Source: Acetobacter oeni
Lineage (GTDB): Bacteria > Pseudomonadota > Alphaproteobacteria > Acetobacterales > Acetobacteraceae
DNA: 64,000 nt
Assembly (NCBI RefSeq): GCF_011516825.1
Contig: NZ_WOTA01000013.1
Location: 52,157-116,156, forward strand
Direction: 5' to 3'
Shown here in pieces: positions 18,397 through 27,375 of this stretch (positions are counted from its first letter, which is position 1; each line of letters starts with the position of its first letter). The notes below the pieces were generated by a model, which saw only the letters and a program-made list of their open reading frames with translations, did not search any database and was not told the DNA's origin. The translations under genes and the position numbers were made by a program.

Positions 18397-19530
18397 ATGA
18401 GAAAGCATGAATCTGGCTTTTCTTTGCCCGTGTCTGACGGCGGGCGACATGATGATGCGGCAGTCGGGGTTTTCATGAAGGTCCCTCTGCTGAAACGACG
18501 CACTCCGCCTTTCAGGATTGATCCTGATGAGCTGGACCGGGTTGATATTCGCGAGCGCGAGGCGGCGGAGCGCAGCCTGTATCGTCGCGTGCGCGGCGCG
18601 GCGCGGCTGGCGGCGATCACGGTCTGGGTTCCGGCTTCGGTTGGTTTTGAAGCGTGTCTGCTTCTGGTTCCGGGGACGGCGAAGATTCGCTGGACGCGCG
18701 TGATCTGGGGCGTGATCTGCAAGCTTCTGTCGCTGAAGATCAATGTCATCGGTCGGCGCGCGGGCACGGTTGGCGGCGCGAAAGCGCGGGCGCGTGGCGA
18801 TCGGCCGGTGATCTATGTGTCCAATCATTCAAGCTGGCTGGACGTGCCGGTTCTGGGCACCATTCTGCCGTCTGTTTTCGTGGCCAAGGGTGATATCGAG
18901 CACTGGCCGGTCATGGGGCTTGTCTCGAAGATCGGCCGGACGATTTTTGTGAGCCGGCAGCGTAACACGACGGGGCGCGAGCGCGATGAGATGATTTCGC
19001 GTCTGGCCGGGGGTGATAATCTGGTGCTGTTCCCTGAAGGGACATCATCGGACGGGTCCCGGGTGTTGCCGTTCATGTCGGCCTTTTTTGCGATTGCCAA
19101 GCCGCCGCGGCTGCGGGGCGTGGACCCGCAGGAGATGGGTGTTACGTTTCCTCCCGGCATGGTTCCGCTGATTCAGCCGGTGTCTCTTGTGTACGACCAG
19201 CTTGACGGGCTGCCCATCAGCAAAGCGCGGCGTCCGGTCTTTGCGTGGTATGGCGACATGGATCTCGGGCCGCATCTGTGGCAGCTCGTGAAATGGCGGT
19301 CGATGCGGGCGTCGGTGTTGCTGCATCCGCCACTGGACCCGGACGATTTCCCGAGTCGGAAATCGCTGGCGCAGGCGACATGGCGCGCGGTGACGAACGG
19401 CGCGGCGGAACTCCGCCAGAATGAGGTGCCAGCGGTGCCGGAATGGGAGCTGAAAGCGGCCGGGCCGGCATCTGTCACGCCAGGAAGTGATAAAGCTTCG
19501 CTTGACAGGACTCGTCCGTCTTTTGCCTGA
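18397..19530 (+). CDS. plsC: 1-acyl-sn-glycerol-3-phosphate acyltransferase family protein
   Basis: It probably acylates a lysophospholipid such as 1-acyl-glycerol-3-phosphate; related enzymes make ornithine lipid (OlsA), and sequence alone does not separate them. Acyltransferase motif I is NHSSWLD (His-x4-Asp), motif III is FPEGTSSDGSRVLPF, and VPLIQPVSLVY is the motif IV region. A hydrophobic stretch near residues 70-90 may anchor it to the membrane. It has 377 aa from ATG 18397, but GGGAG there is only one base away. ATG 18475 (351 aa) is an alternative start. A terminator-like hairpin follows the stop. Confidence 0.88.
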   Translation: MRKHESGFSLPVSDGGRHDDAAVGVFMKVPLLKRRTPPFRIDPDELDRVDIREREAAERSLYRRVRGAARLAAITVWVPASVGFEACLLLVPGTAKIRWTRVIWGVICKLLSLKINVIGRRAGTVGGAKARARGDRPVIYVSNHSSWLDVPVLGTILPSVFVAKGDIEHWPVMGLVSKIGRTIFVSRQRNTTGRERDEMISRLAGGDNLVLFPEGTSSDGSRVLPFMSAFFAIAKPPRLRGVDPQEMGVTFPPGMVPLIQPVSLVYDQLDGLPISKARRPVFAWYGDMDLGPHLWQLVKWRSMRASVLLHPPLDPDDFPSRKSLAQATWRAVTNGAAELRQNEVPAVPEWELKAAGPASVTPGSDKASLDRTRPSFA

Positions 19531-19547
19531 TACAGTTATGTCGTGTG

Positions 19548-19567
19548 ACCCGGGCTGGCCGGGTTTT
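19548..19567 (+). terminator. Terminator-like hairpin after plsC
   Basis: A perfect 6-bp stem (ACCCGG 19548-19553, CCGGGT 19559-19564) with a 5-base loop is followed by TTTT, 18 bases after the stop codon. It separates the acyltransferase gene from the miaB operon. Confidence 0.5.
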
Positions 19568-19731
19568 GCGGCTCTTGTGAGGAGATCGGTTCTGGCTGGT
19601 TTCTGCGTTTCCGTATCCGATGGTGCGGGCTTTTTCGAAGCCGGTTTTTTTGCCGTGAACCGGGCGAGGTCTTGACCGGTGGGCCCGCAGATACGATTCC
19701 TCCGTTCCGTCGTCCGGAATGGTCCGGCGAC

Positions 19732-21183
19732 ATGCCGGAACGAGCCCGCCCTGTGACGACTGATTTCGCTTCCTCCTCCGAAACCCGGGATATGTCCCTC
19801 TCCCCTGTTGCGGGAGTCGGGAAGGCGCGTCGCGGACTGCACATGATCACCTGGGGCTGCCAGATGAATGTGTATGACAGTGCGCGGATGACGGATGTGC
19901 TGCGCCCGCTTGGTTATACGCCCGTTGATAATCCGGCCGATGCCGACATGGTTATTCTCAACACCTGTCATATCCGGGACCGGGCTGCTGAAAAGGTGTT
20001 TTCCGAGCTGGGCCGGCTGCGGGTGATTAAGGACGAGCGCAGGGCCGAAGGGCGGGAAACCGTTCTGGCTGTGGCGGGATGCGTGGCGCAGGCTGAGGGC
20101 GAACAGATTCTGAAGCGCGCGCCTTATGTGGACATTGTGCTCGGGCCGCAAACCTATCACCGGCTGCCGGAGATGGTGGCACGGGCGGCGCGGGCGGGCG
20201 GGTCCGTGATCGACACCGATTTTCCGGCCGAGCAGAAGTTCGACTTTCTGCCTCAGGACGCGGCGCCTCAGACGGCGGGGAATGTTTCTGCGTTTCTGAC
20301 GGTTCAGGAGGGCTGCGACAAATTCTGTTCGTTCTGTGTCGTGCCTTACACGCGCGGGGCGGAGGCGAGCCGTCCGGTGGTGTCTGTTCTGGCGGAGGCG
20401 CGGCGAATGGTTGCGGGCGGTGTGCGCGAGATCACGCTGCTGGGGCAGAACGTGAATGCGTATCATGGCGAGGGACCGGACGGCGGCGTGTGGGGGCTGG
20501 CGCGTCTGGCTTATGCGCTGGCTGAGATTCCGGGGCTGGATCGTATTCGCTACATGACGTCTCATCCGCGCGACATGGATGATGCGCTGATCATGGCGCA
20601 CCGGGATCTCCCGGCTCTGATGCCGTTTCTGCATCTGCCGGTGCAGTCGGGCTCTGATTCGATCCTGAAAGCGATGAACCGGGGGCATACGGCGGACGAT
20701 TATCGCCGCTTGGTGGATCGCCTTCGCGAGGCGCGGCCGGATCTGGCGCTGTCTTCGGACTTTATTGTCGGACATCCGGGCGAGACGGATGAGGACTTTG
20801 AGGCGACGATGCGGCTGATCGGCGATGTTGGGTTCGCGCTGGCCTATTCGTTCAAATATTCCGTTCGTCCGGGCACGCCCGCGGCCGGCGCGCCGTTGCA
20901 GGTTGCCGAGACGGTGAAGGATCAGCGTTTGCAGGCGTTGCAGGCGTTGCTGCGTGAACAGCAGGATGATTTTAACGGTTCCGTTGTGGATCGTGTGGCA
21001 CCTGTGCTGTTCACCGGACGCGGGCGGAAGCCGGGCCAGATGGTCGGGCGGTCGCCGTGGTTGCAGGCCGTTCATGTGGACGGATCTGACGATCTGGTTG
21101 GCACGGTCTGTCCTGTGCTGATTACGACCCGGCTCAGCAACTCGCTGGCCGGACATCTCATCGAGGAGTGCGCGCTCGCTTGA
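19732..21183 (+). CDS. miaB: tRNA-2-methylthio-N6-isopentenyladenosine(37) synthase MiaB
   Basis: This radical-SAM methylthiotransferase modifies A37 of tRNAs reading UNN codons. Domain order: the UPF0004 domain with cluster cysteines in [19 protein letters not shown] and VAGCVAQ; the radical SAM domain with [17 protein letters not shown] (Cys-x3-Cys-x2-Cys); and a C-terminal TRAM domain with [17 protein letters not shown]. The frame is open from TTG 19672. ATG 19732 is used, and ATG 19792 would also leave the domain intact. It is the first gene of the overlapping miaB-phoH-ybeY-corC operon. Confidence 0.95.
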   Translation: MPERARPVTTDFASSSETRDMSLSPVAGVGKARRGLHMITWGCQMNVYDSARMTDVLRPLGYTPVDNPADADMVILNTCHIRDRAAEKVFSELGRLRVIKDERRAEGRETVLAVAGCVAQAEGEQILKRAPYVDIVLGPQTYHRLPEMVARAARAGGSVIDTDFPAEQKFDFLPQDAAPQTAGNVSAFLTVQEGCDKFCSFCVVPYTRGAEASRPVVSVLAEARRMVAGGVREITLLGQNVNAYHGEGPDGGVWGLARLAYALAEIPGLDRIRYMTSHPRDMDDALIMAHRDLPALMPFLHLPVQSGSDSILKAMNRGHTADDYRRLVDRLREARPDLALSSDFIVGHPGETDEDFEATMRLIGDVGFALAYSFKYSVRPGTPAAGAPLQVAETVKDQRLQALQALLREQQDDFNGSVVDRVAPVLFTGRGRKPGQMVGRSPWLQAVHVDGSDDLVGTVCPVLITTRLSNSLAGHLIEECALA

Positions 21184-22316
21184 CCCAACTGTCAGCCACC
21201 GGAACCTCGCATCCCCGCACCAGGGGCTCTCATCCTCTTACCGGAACGGGGGCGTCGAAACCGACGACCCTGCAGTTCGGCGACAACGCGTTACTGGCGC
21301 AGCTTGTTGGCGATCATGACAGACATCTGCACCATCTGGAGGAAGCACTCGGGGTCCGCCTGACGCGACGGGGCAATCGGGTGGCGGTGAACGGCGATCC
21401 TGGCAGGGTCGCTCTGGCGCAGTCGGCACTGACGGCGCTTTATCGACGGGTTGAGCGTGGCGGGACGATCGATACGGGCGAGATCGACGCGGCGATCAGG
21501 CTTTCGGACATTCATGCGGCGCTGCGCGACCGGAGTCCGGGAGGGGCGGAGGAGATGGCCGCGCCGGGCGACGGTCCCGGCACGGCTCTGATGATGGCCG
21601 ATCTTCCGGCGATCCGCACGAAGCGCGGCGCGATCGAGCCGCGCTCAGCGGGTCAGGCGGCTTATATGGACATGCTGGCGCGGCAGGAGATGGTGTTTGG
21701 CGTGGGGCCTGCCGGCACGGGCAAGACGTATTTGGCGGTGGCGCAGGCCGTTGCGATGTTGCAGGCGGGTCAGGTGGACCGGATCATTCTGTCGCGGCCC
21801 GCTGTTGAGGCTGGCGAGCGGCTTGGATTTCTGCCCGGCGATATGAAGGACAAGATCGATCCGTATCTGCGGCCTCTTTATGACGCGCTGCATGATATGA
21901 TGCCGGGGGATCAGGTGATCCGGCGGATGGCGACGGGTGAGATCGAGGTGGCGCCGCTGGCGTTCATGCGCGGGCGGACGCTGGCTCATGCTTATGTCAT
22001 TCTCGATGAGGCGCAGAACACGACGCCGGCGCAGATGAAGATGTTTCTGACCCGCATGGGCAACGGGACACGCATGGTGGTGACGGGCGATCTGAGCCAG
22101 GTTGACCTGCCTTCGGGCACGGTCTCGGGGCTTCAGGATGCGCTGAATACGCTTGAGGGCGTTCAGGGCATTGCCGTGAACCGCTTTGACGCGAGCGATG
22201 TGGTGCGGCACAGACTGGTTGCGCGCATTGTTGATGCGTATGATCAACGGAAGACGGCGGAAAGGGACACGTCCCGCAACAGGTTCCGCCGGGAGCAAAA
22301 TGGAACCACCAGGTAG
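21180..22316 (+). CDS. phoH: PhoH-like ATPase (YbeZ type)
   Basis: This cytosolic P-loop NTPase is probably linked to RNA metabolism and ribosome maturation through its partner YbeY. Walker A is [13 protein letters not shown] near residue 178; Walker B is [18 protein letters not shown], with [11 protein letters not shown] downstream. The N-terminal 60 residues are a poorly conserved Ser/Thr/Gly-rich extension. TTG 21180 overlaps the miaB stop as TTGA and has GAGGAG 11 bases upstream; GTG 21168 is the alternative start. The end overlaps ybeY by 17 bases. Confidence 0.93.
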   Translation: MTQLSATGTSHPRTRGSHPLTGTGASKPTTLQFGDNALLAQLVGDHDRHLHHLEEALGVRLTRRGNRVAVNGDPGRVALAQSALTALYRRVERGGTIDTGEIDAAIRLSDIHAALRDRSPGGAEEMAAPGDGPGTALMMADLPAIRTKRGAIEPRSAGQAAYMDMLARQEMVFGVGPAGTGKTYLAVAQAVAMLQAGQVDRIILSRPAVEAGERLGFLPGDMKDKIDPYLRPLYDALHDMMPGDQVIRRMATGEIEVAPLAFMRGRTLAHAYVILDEAQNTTPAQMKMFLTRMGNGTRMVVTGDLSQVDLPSGTVSGLQDALNTLEGVQGIAVNRFDASDVVRHRLVARIVDAYDQRKTAERDTSRNRFRREQNGTTR

Positions 22317-22872
22317 TAGTATCGGTCGCGATCGTCCGGACGCGACAGAGAGCGACCCTTCCCCGCGGAACGGGTCGTTCCCCTCCCCTTTTTTCGATGG
22401 CGGGGAGAATTCAGAACCGGAGAGCGATGGTCCTGAGATCATCGTTCAGGACGCGCGCTGGCGGGCTTTTGTGCCCCGGGCGGAAGCGATTGTCAGGCGT
22501 GCCTGCGCGGCGGCCTGTCTGCAAACGGAAGCGCCCGTTCCCGAGACGATCATTCTCTCTTCCGACCGCGTTGTGAAGCGGCTGAACGCCCGGCATCGCG
22601 GACGCAACAAGCCGACGAATGTTCTGACATTTGAGCCGCCGGCGGGTTTCCCCGGTGGCGAGATCATTCTGGCGCTTGAGACGGTGCGGCGTGAGGCTGA
22701 GGCCGCGCATCGTCCGGCTGCCGATCATCTGGCGCATCTGGTGGTGCATGGGGCGCTGCATCTGAACGGGCATGACCATCATGGCGCGGGCGAGGCCCGG
22801 CGGATGGAGATGGAAGAAGCCCGTGTTCTGTCGACGATTGGTGTTTCCAACCCATGGAAGCCACGGACATGA
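22300..22872 (+). CDS. ybeY: Endoribonuclease / rRNA maturation factor YbeY
   Basis: This metal-dependent endoribonuclease works in 16S rRNA 3'-end maturation and ribosome quality control. The zinc motif HGALHLNGHDH (His-x3-His-x5-His) is intact, and NKPTNVLTFEPP is the family signature. The 190-aa protein has an unusual unconserved N-terminal stretch of about 42 residues rich in Ser, Pro and Asp. ATG 22300 is preceded by GGGAG at 22291-22295 and lies inside the end of phoH, indicating coupling. Its stop overlaps the corC start as ATGA. Confidence 0.95.
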   Translation: MEPPGSSIGRDRPDATESDPSPRNGSFPSPFFDGGENSEPESDGPEIIVQDARWRAFVPRAEAIVRRACAAACLQTEAPVPETIILSSDRVVKRLNARHRGRNKPTNVLTFEPPAGFPGGEIILALETVRREAEAAHRPAADHLAHLVVHGALHLNGHDHHGAGEARRMEMEEARVLSTIGVSNPWKPRT

Positions 22873-23807
22873 GCGCTTCTGAGAACGGTTCGTCGGGCGA
22901 GAGGCCTGACGGGAACGGGCGTGGCAAACGGGGATTGTTTTCCCTGTTCGGGCGCAAGCGCGAGCAGGGGCTGCGACATTCGATCGCGGCGCTGGTTCAG
23001 GAGGCGGCTGACGCCGGAGATTCCGGGGACGAAGCGCCGGAACTGGACCGCCAGGAGCGGGCGCTGATTGCGAATGTTCTCCGGTTGCGGGAGACAAGCG
23101 CGGACGATGTGATGATTCCGCGGGCGGACATTGTGGCGATGTCGGCGGATATCAGTCTGGACGATGCTCTTGCGATGATGCGGCGGGAGAATCATTCCCG
23201 CATGCCGGTTTATCGCGGCCAGCTCGATGACATTGTTGGCATGATCCATGTGAAGGATCTGATTGCCTATCTGGGCACGAGCGAGGCGTTTACGCTGGAG
23301 CCGCTTTTGCGTCAGCCGCTGATGATTGCGCCACAGATGCCGGTTCTGGATCTGCTTCTGATGATGCGGCAGCGGCGGATGCATATGGCGCTGGTGATTG
23401 ATGAGTATGGCGGGATCGACGGTCTGGTGACGATCGAGGATCTGATCGAGACGATTGTCGGCGACATTTCGGATGAGCATGACGAGCCGACCACGACGAT
23501 GATCGTGGAGCGTCCGGACGGGTCTTATGACATTGACGCGCGGTGTCCGGTGGAGAAGTTCGAGCAGGTTCTCGGGCCGATCCTGACGGAGGCGGAGCGT
23601 GAGGCGGAGATTGAGACCATTGGCGGTCTGGTCTTCCGGCTGGCGGGGCATGTGCCGACGCGGGGTGAGGTTCTGACCCATGAGGGCGGGTTTGTGTTCC
23701 GGGTACTGGATTCTGACGCGCGCCATATCCGGCGGGTGCGGGTGCGCAAGACGGTGACGGAGACTTCGCCTGGCGATGCCGGCGCGACGGCGGGCAGCGG
23801 GAAATAG
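22869..23807 (+). CDS. corC: Hemolysin-family CBS-domain protein (CorC/TlyC type)
   Basis: This 312-aa soluble protein has two CBS domains (DVMIPRADIVAMSAD to about residue 145, and a second to about 210) and a C-terminal CorC/HlyC transporter-associated domain with FRLAGHVPTRGEV and RRVRVRK. In other bacteria CorC influences Mg/Co efflux. The N-terminal membrane DUF21 domain of the longer TlyC proteins is absent, as usual for CorC next to ybeY. ATG 22869 overlaps the ybeY stop (ATGA). The lnt gene that often follows in this operon is not here. Confidence 0.9.
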   Translation: MSASENGSSGERPDGNGRGKRGLFSLFGRKREQGLRHSIAALVQEAADAGDSGDEAPELDRQERALIANVLRLRETSADDVMIPRADIVAMSADISLDDALAMMRRENHSRMPVYRGQLDDIVGMIHVKDLIAYLGTSEAFTLEPLLRQPLMIAPQMPVLDLLLMMRQRRMHMALVIDEYGGIDGLVTIEDLIETIVGDISDEHDEPTTTMIVERPDGSYDIDARCPVEKFEQVLGPILTEAEREAEIETIGGLVFRLAGHVPTRGEVLTHEGGFVFRVLDSDARHIRRVRVRKTVTETSPGDAGATAGSGK

Positions 23808-24085
23808 GGTCTGGCGGTGACAGCAGGAAGGTCCGGAGCATCTCTTCTCCCGGTTTCTTCCGGCCACGTTGCCAGGGTGGCTCGCTCTCTTCGGTGGGGA
23901 CATCATTAAAATTGACATCAGAGACGGATGCTGTTTTTCATTATGGTGTGTGGTGTGGCTTTCGGGCCGCGCTTCCGTAGGCGTTAACGTGAAACAACGC
24001 GCAGAAACCAGCAATTTGCGGTCTGGCTCTGTGCGTCTGTGGGTTATTTGCAGTCGCTGGTGCTACCCGCCGGAAGGACTTGCAG

Positions 24086-24868
24086 ATGAGTTTGACTTCG
24101 ATTTTCCCGACAAAAAACGTACCGGAAATCCGTCGTATCCGGCATGAGCTGAAGCGGCGGACGCTGCGTGTAATTTCGGCTGAGAGACTGACGCCGCACA
24201 TGGTCCGGGTGACGCTGAAGGGCGATGATCTGGATACGTTTGTCAGCGCGTCGCCGGACGATCATATCAAGGTGTTCATACCTGGCCCGGGTGGCGAGCC
24301 GGCCCGGCGGGATTACACGCCGCGCCGGTTTGATGCGACGCGGCGCGAACTGGTGCTTGATTTCGTGAGTCATGAAGGCGGACCTGCCGCAGCCTGGGCC
24401 AGAGCGGCGCGGCCCGGGGACCGGCTGGATATTGGTGGCCCGCGCGGGTCTCAGGTGATTACCGGAGAGATCGATCAGTGGGTGCTGATTGGCGATGAGA
24501 CGGCGTTGCCGGCGATCGGACGCCGGGCAGAGGAGACGCCGGCGTCTGCGCGGGTGATTTCGGTTGTGGCGGTGCCCGGCGCTGAAGACGAACAGGTTTT
24601 CGCGACCGTGGCAGACCATGAGGCGCGGTGGGTTCATCGTCCGCTCGAAGAGGCTGACAGGGCTGAAGCGGTTCTTGAGGCACTGAAGACGGTCGAACTT
24701 AGTCCCCGGACATTTGTGTGGGTAGCTGCTGAAGGGACTGTTGCACGGGCGGTGCGGCGGTATCTGCTGGAGGAGCGCGGCCTGGACCGGCAGTGGCTGA
24801 AGGCTTCGGGCTACTGGCTCAAAGGACGGGCGGATGCGGCGGTGAAGGATTTTGACTCTGAGGGGTGA
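24086..24868 (+). CDS. Siderophore-interacting protein (flavin-dependent ferric reductase family)
   Basis: This 260-aa protein of the SIP family (ViuB-like) reduces ferric siderophores in the cytosol using FAD and NAD(P)H. The FAD-binding motif is RRDYTPRRFD (Arg-x-Tyr-Thr) near residue 75, followed by DFVSHEGGPAAAWA. The C-terminal SIP domain has DETALPAIGRR and FVWVAAEGTVARAVRRYL. ATG 24086 has CGGAAGGA 7 bases upstream. The 278-base gap before it should hold a promoter, but no convincing Fur box was seen. No siderophore receptor lies nearby. Confidence 0.93.
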   Translation: MSLTSIFPTKNVPEIRRIRHELKRRTLRVISAERLTPHMVRVTLKGDDLDTFVSASPDDHIKVFIPGPGGEPARRDYTPRRFDATRRELVLDFVSHEGGPAAAWARAARPGDRLDIGGPRGSQVITGEIDQWVLIGDETALPAIGRRAEETPASARVISVVAVPGAEDEQVFATVADHEARWVHRPLEEADRAEAVLEALKTVELSPRTFVWVAAEGTVARAVRRYLLEERGLDRQWLKASGYWLKGRADAAVKDFDSEG

Positions 24869-25296
24869 CGGCCTCCCTGCCCGCTTCTGAAAAATTCCGG
24901 CGGAACAAGATCATGATATGAGACGGGCTGGCGATGTTTTTGCGTCGGGCCGTCAGCTTTTTGCCATTCTCAGACGTCATTCTGTCACGTTTCGGATGAT
25001 CTGAAACGTGACAGACGCTGGTATTAAGGGCGATGAGGCTGCTTTTGCTGCCCGGGTGCTTCCGGGTGCTGTCTCCGTCGGGAATGTGAGTCGGTTCACG
25101 GCACGATGCGCTGTTGCGGCGTTATCAGGGGCGCCGGAGATAATCTGCCGCACATCGATTTCGGGGGGACTGATAATAACCTGGCACCGGAAACGACTGC
25201 CGGGATTCAGAATCTTTTCTGAATCCTTCGGGCTGTTTACGGATGAGCAGCCCCTCTGTTGTACGGGTTTGCTTACTGCGGTCTGACCAGCGGTTG
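24869..25296. other. Intergenic region between the convergent SIP and tannase genes
   Basis: These 428 bases contain one strong inverted repeat (24981-25015, listed separately) and otherwise only low-quality frames. The 92-codon frame at 25008-25286 has no ribosome binding site, no recognisable domain and an odd composition. I see no RNA gene. Confidence 0.5.
24981..25015. repeat. Perfect 13-bp inverted repeat
   Basis: TCTGTCACGTTTC (24981-24993) and GAAACGTGACAGA (25003-25015) are exact complements around a 9-base spacer. It lies 112 bases after the SIP stop codon. No T-run follows on either strand, so it could be a protein-binding operator, a stable RNA stem or an inefficient terminator. 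Confidence 0.6.
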
Positions 25297-27237
25297 TTAT
25301 TTCGGCGCGTCCGCCGAGGTGGTGAGCTGACCGTCTTTCACAGTGTAATTTTTCTGGAAATCAGGGGCGATCAGATCGGAGCCATACCAGGAGATTGTTG
25401 TCGGTTCGGACGCGACGGGGTCTGGCGCGGCAACGTAGCTGGATGCGCTTTTCGGATCACCTTTGCCGCTGTATCGGGCGATAAGCGGAAACGGATAAAT
25501 CGGGCGCGTGGCCAGCGCGGTCTGACCGGCTATGGCGTAGGGCGCTCCGCCGGGGGGCGCGCCTCGCGGCCCGCCGCCGCGTCCGTCGGCGCCGTTGGGG
25601 GCGGCTGAAGAAGACATATGCCCCGTTGTGGGAGGCATATCGCCGGGTGTGGGCATGTGTCCGAAAGACGGTTTGCCGTCTTCTCCTGGAACGGGTCCGC
25701 CGGGCGGGCCACCCGGAGGCCCGCCCAAAGGCCCGCGACGTGCCGGAACCTGCCCGGCGGTGATACTGGCGGGGGCTTTTCCGGCTTCAACCCAGGTCAT
25801 CAGCGCCTGGAGGGTGTCGATCTGGCTGAAACCGTCGCCGCCTCCGCAATGTTCGGTGCCGGGGAGCATGAACAGGCGCAGGAAAGCATCTGTGGGACCG
25901 GCGCCCATCTGGTTGCGGACGCCTTTATAGTAAGCGACTGAGATCATGGGGGCGATCGAGGTATCTGACCAGCCATGCCACATGATCAGTTTGCCGCCGT
26001 TGCCCGCGAAAGCGCGGAGGTCTGTACTGGTGGCGTCATTCAGCGGATGGAGGGCGGTGACGCGGCTGAACTGTTCGGTGGTGAACGGGTAACGGGCTGC
26101 ATCGGAATCCGCCGGAACGGGGTTTTGGAGGACAACGGGGGTCATGGAGCGGATCATGCTCACTCCCATCATCCGGCCATTGGGCTCAGCGGGGACGAAA
26201 GCGTCCCACCCCATTTCGGAACCGGGCTGGACGCCGCCGGGGAGGAAGTGATGTCCGGCGGTATCGGTCGGGCCTTCGTAGAGTCTGGCGACGACGCTCC
26301 ATTCTTCCGGTGTCAGGCAGCGGGTGGTATCGGCTGCGCCTGTGGGGCACCTGACCCATTCGGGTCTGACGTGACAGGCGCGCGGGTCGGTGAGCAGGCC
26401 GTCCCTGGTGCCGTCGAGCATGTCGCAATGGTCGATGACGGCGGCGTGGAGGACGGGGAGTTTGCCGGCGAGGAGGATGGCGGTGCCGTCGGCGCGGCGG
26501 TTCACCGTTGGACCCCAGGCGTGGTAGAACGAGTTCTGGACCTGAAACAGCATGGCGGGGGCGCCTGCCGAGATGCCGTTGAAATCCTGCGGGTATCGCT
26601 GAGCTTCCATGAGGGCTTCGCGGCCACCGTCCGAACAGCCCGAGAAATAGCTGTAGCGTGGTGTCTGCCCGTAATAGGTATGGATCAGGGCTTGTGCGTA
26701 TTGTGCTGTCAGATGGTTGGCGCGGTAGGCGAAGTCGATGCGCTTCTGAGGATCGGCTGCGAAGGCCCCTTCATCGGGGCTGCCCATTTTGCCCTTGTGA
26801 CCGAGATCGCTGGCGGCCACGACGAACTCGCCGTTCAGGGCCGGGGCGCAGCGGGAGGCGTTGCCGATGCTGGCGTTGATCATGCCGCACAGGCCGCCGC
26901 AGCCTGATTCGACGAAACGCTGAGTCCATCTGTCCTGTGGCAGGTCGATCTCGAAGCCGATGCTCGGAGCAATAATGCCGGTGACGTGGCAGAACGTGCC
27001 TTTCGCGGTTGTCAGGGCTTTGCTCTGTGCGGTGACGCCGGCGCCTTCGACTGTTGCGGGGGTGGCTGCGGCGAGACCGGAGCACTCCGTGACGGGTTTG
27101 ACGACGGAGAGTTGTGACGGGGCGCTGTTTTGCGCATGGGCGATGTTCGCTGATGCGAGAATGGTGCTGGTGGCAAAAGCGATTTTCAGAAGGGGGAGTG
27201 AAAGGTGTCTGGCTGAAATGGCAGAAGGCAGCGTCAT
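25297..27237 (-). CDS. Tannase/feruloyl esterase family protein, secreted
   Basis: This 646-aa alpha/beta hydrolase probably cleaves ester bonds of plant phenolics such as gallate or ferulate esters. It has a signal peptide (FATSTILASANIAHA, cleaved near 36). The family CS-D-HC signature is complete: Cys201-Ser202 in SGCSDGGRE, Asp425 in HGWSDTSIAP, and His463-Cys464 in TEHCGGG, where the two Cys normally form a disulfide beside the catalytic triad. A Pro/Gly-rich stretch of about 69 residues (497-565) interrupts the C-terminal region. AGAGGA precedes the ATG. The enzyme probably acts in the periplasm or outside. The exact substrate is unknown. Confidence 0.9.
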   Translation of the reverse strand: MTLPSAISARHLSLPLLKIAFATSTILASANIAHAQNSAPSQLSVVKPVTECSGLAAATPATVEGAGVTAQSKALTTAKGTFCHVTGIIAPSIGFEIDLPQDRWTQRFVESGCGGLCGMINASIGNASRCAPALNGEFVVAASDLGHKGKMGSPDEGAFAADPQKRIDFAYRANHLTAQYAQALIHTYYGQTPRYSYFSGCSDGGREALMEAQRYPQDFNGISAGAPAMLFQVQNSFYHAWGPTVNRRADGTAILLAGKLPVLHAAVIDHCDMLDGTRDGLLTDPRACHVRPEWVRCPTGAADTTRCLTPEEWSVVARLYEGPTDTAGHHFLPGGVQPGSEMGWDAFVPAEPNGRMMGVSMIRSMTPVVLQNPVPADSDAARYPFTTEQFSRVTALHPLNDATSTDLRAFAGNGGKLIMWHGWSDTSIAPMISVAYYKGVRNQMGAGPTDAFLRLFMLPGTEHCGGGDGFSQIDTLQALMTWVEAGKAPASITAGQVPARRGPLGGPPGGPPGGPVPGEDGKPSFGHMPTPGDMPPTTGHMSSSAAPNGADGRGGGPRGAPPGGAPYAIAGQTALATRPIYPFPLIARYSGKGDPKSASSYVAAPDPVASEPTTISWYGSDLIAPDFQKNYTVKDGQLTTSADAPK

Positions 27238-27375
27238 CGTATCCTCTGAAAATCGGCAGTCCGGGCCGACCGGCGCTGCAAGGGCATTTCCGGGATCGAG
27301 AAAAGCGCATTGCAGCGGCCGTGGGAAGTGATGGGGCTCTTTTGACGGCGAGTCAGTTGTGCCCGATTGTAACGA

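Noticed and set aside
19045..21156. A 703-codon minus-strand frame opposite plsC and miaB
   Set aside because: It is Arg/His/Pro-rich with no motif, and both opposite genes have complete catalytic motifs.
23869..24147. A 92-codon frame before and into the siderophore-interacting gene
   Set aside because: It overlaps the start of a clear SIP gene with a good ribosome binding site, and its own sequence shows no domain or translation signal.
25008..25286. A 92-codon plus-strand frame in the gap before the tannase gene
   Set aside because: It starts inside the 13-bp inverted repeat, has no ribosome binding site and encodes no recognisable protein.
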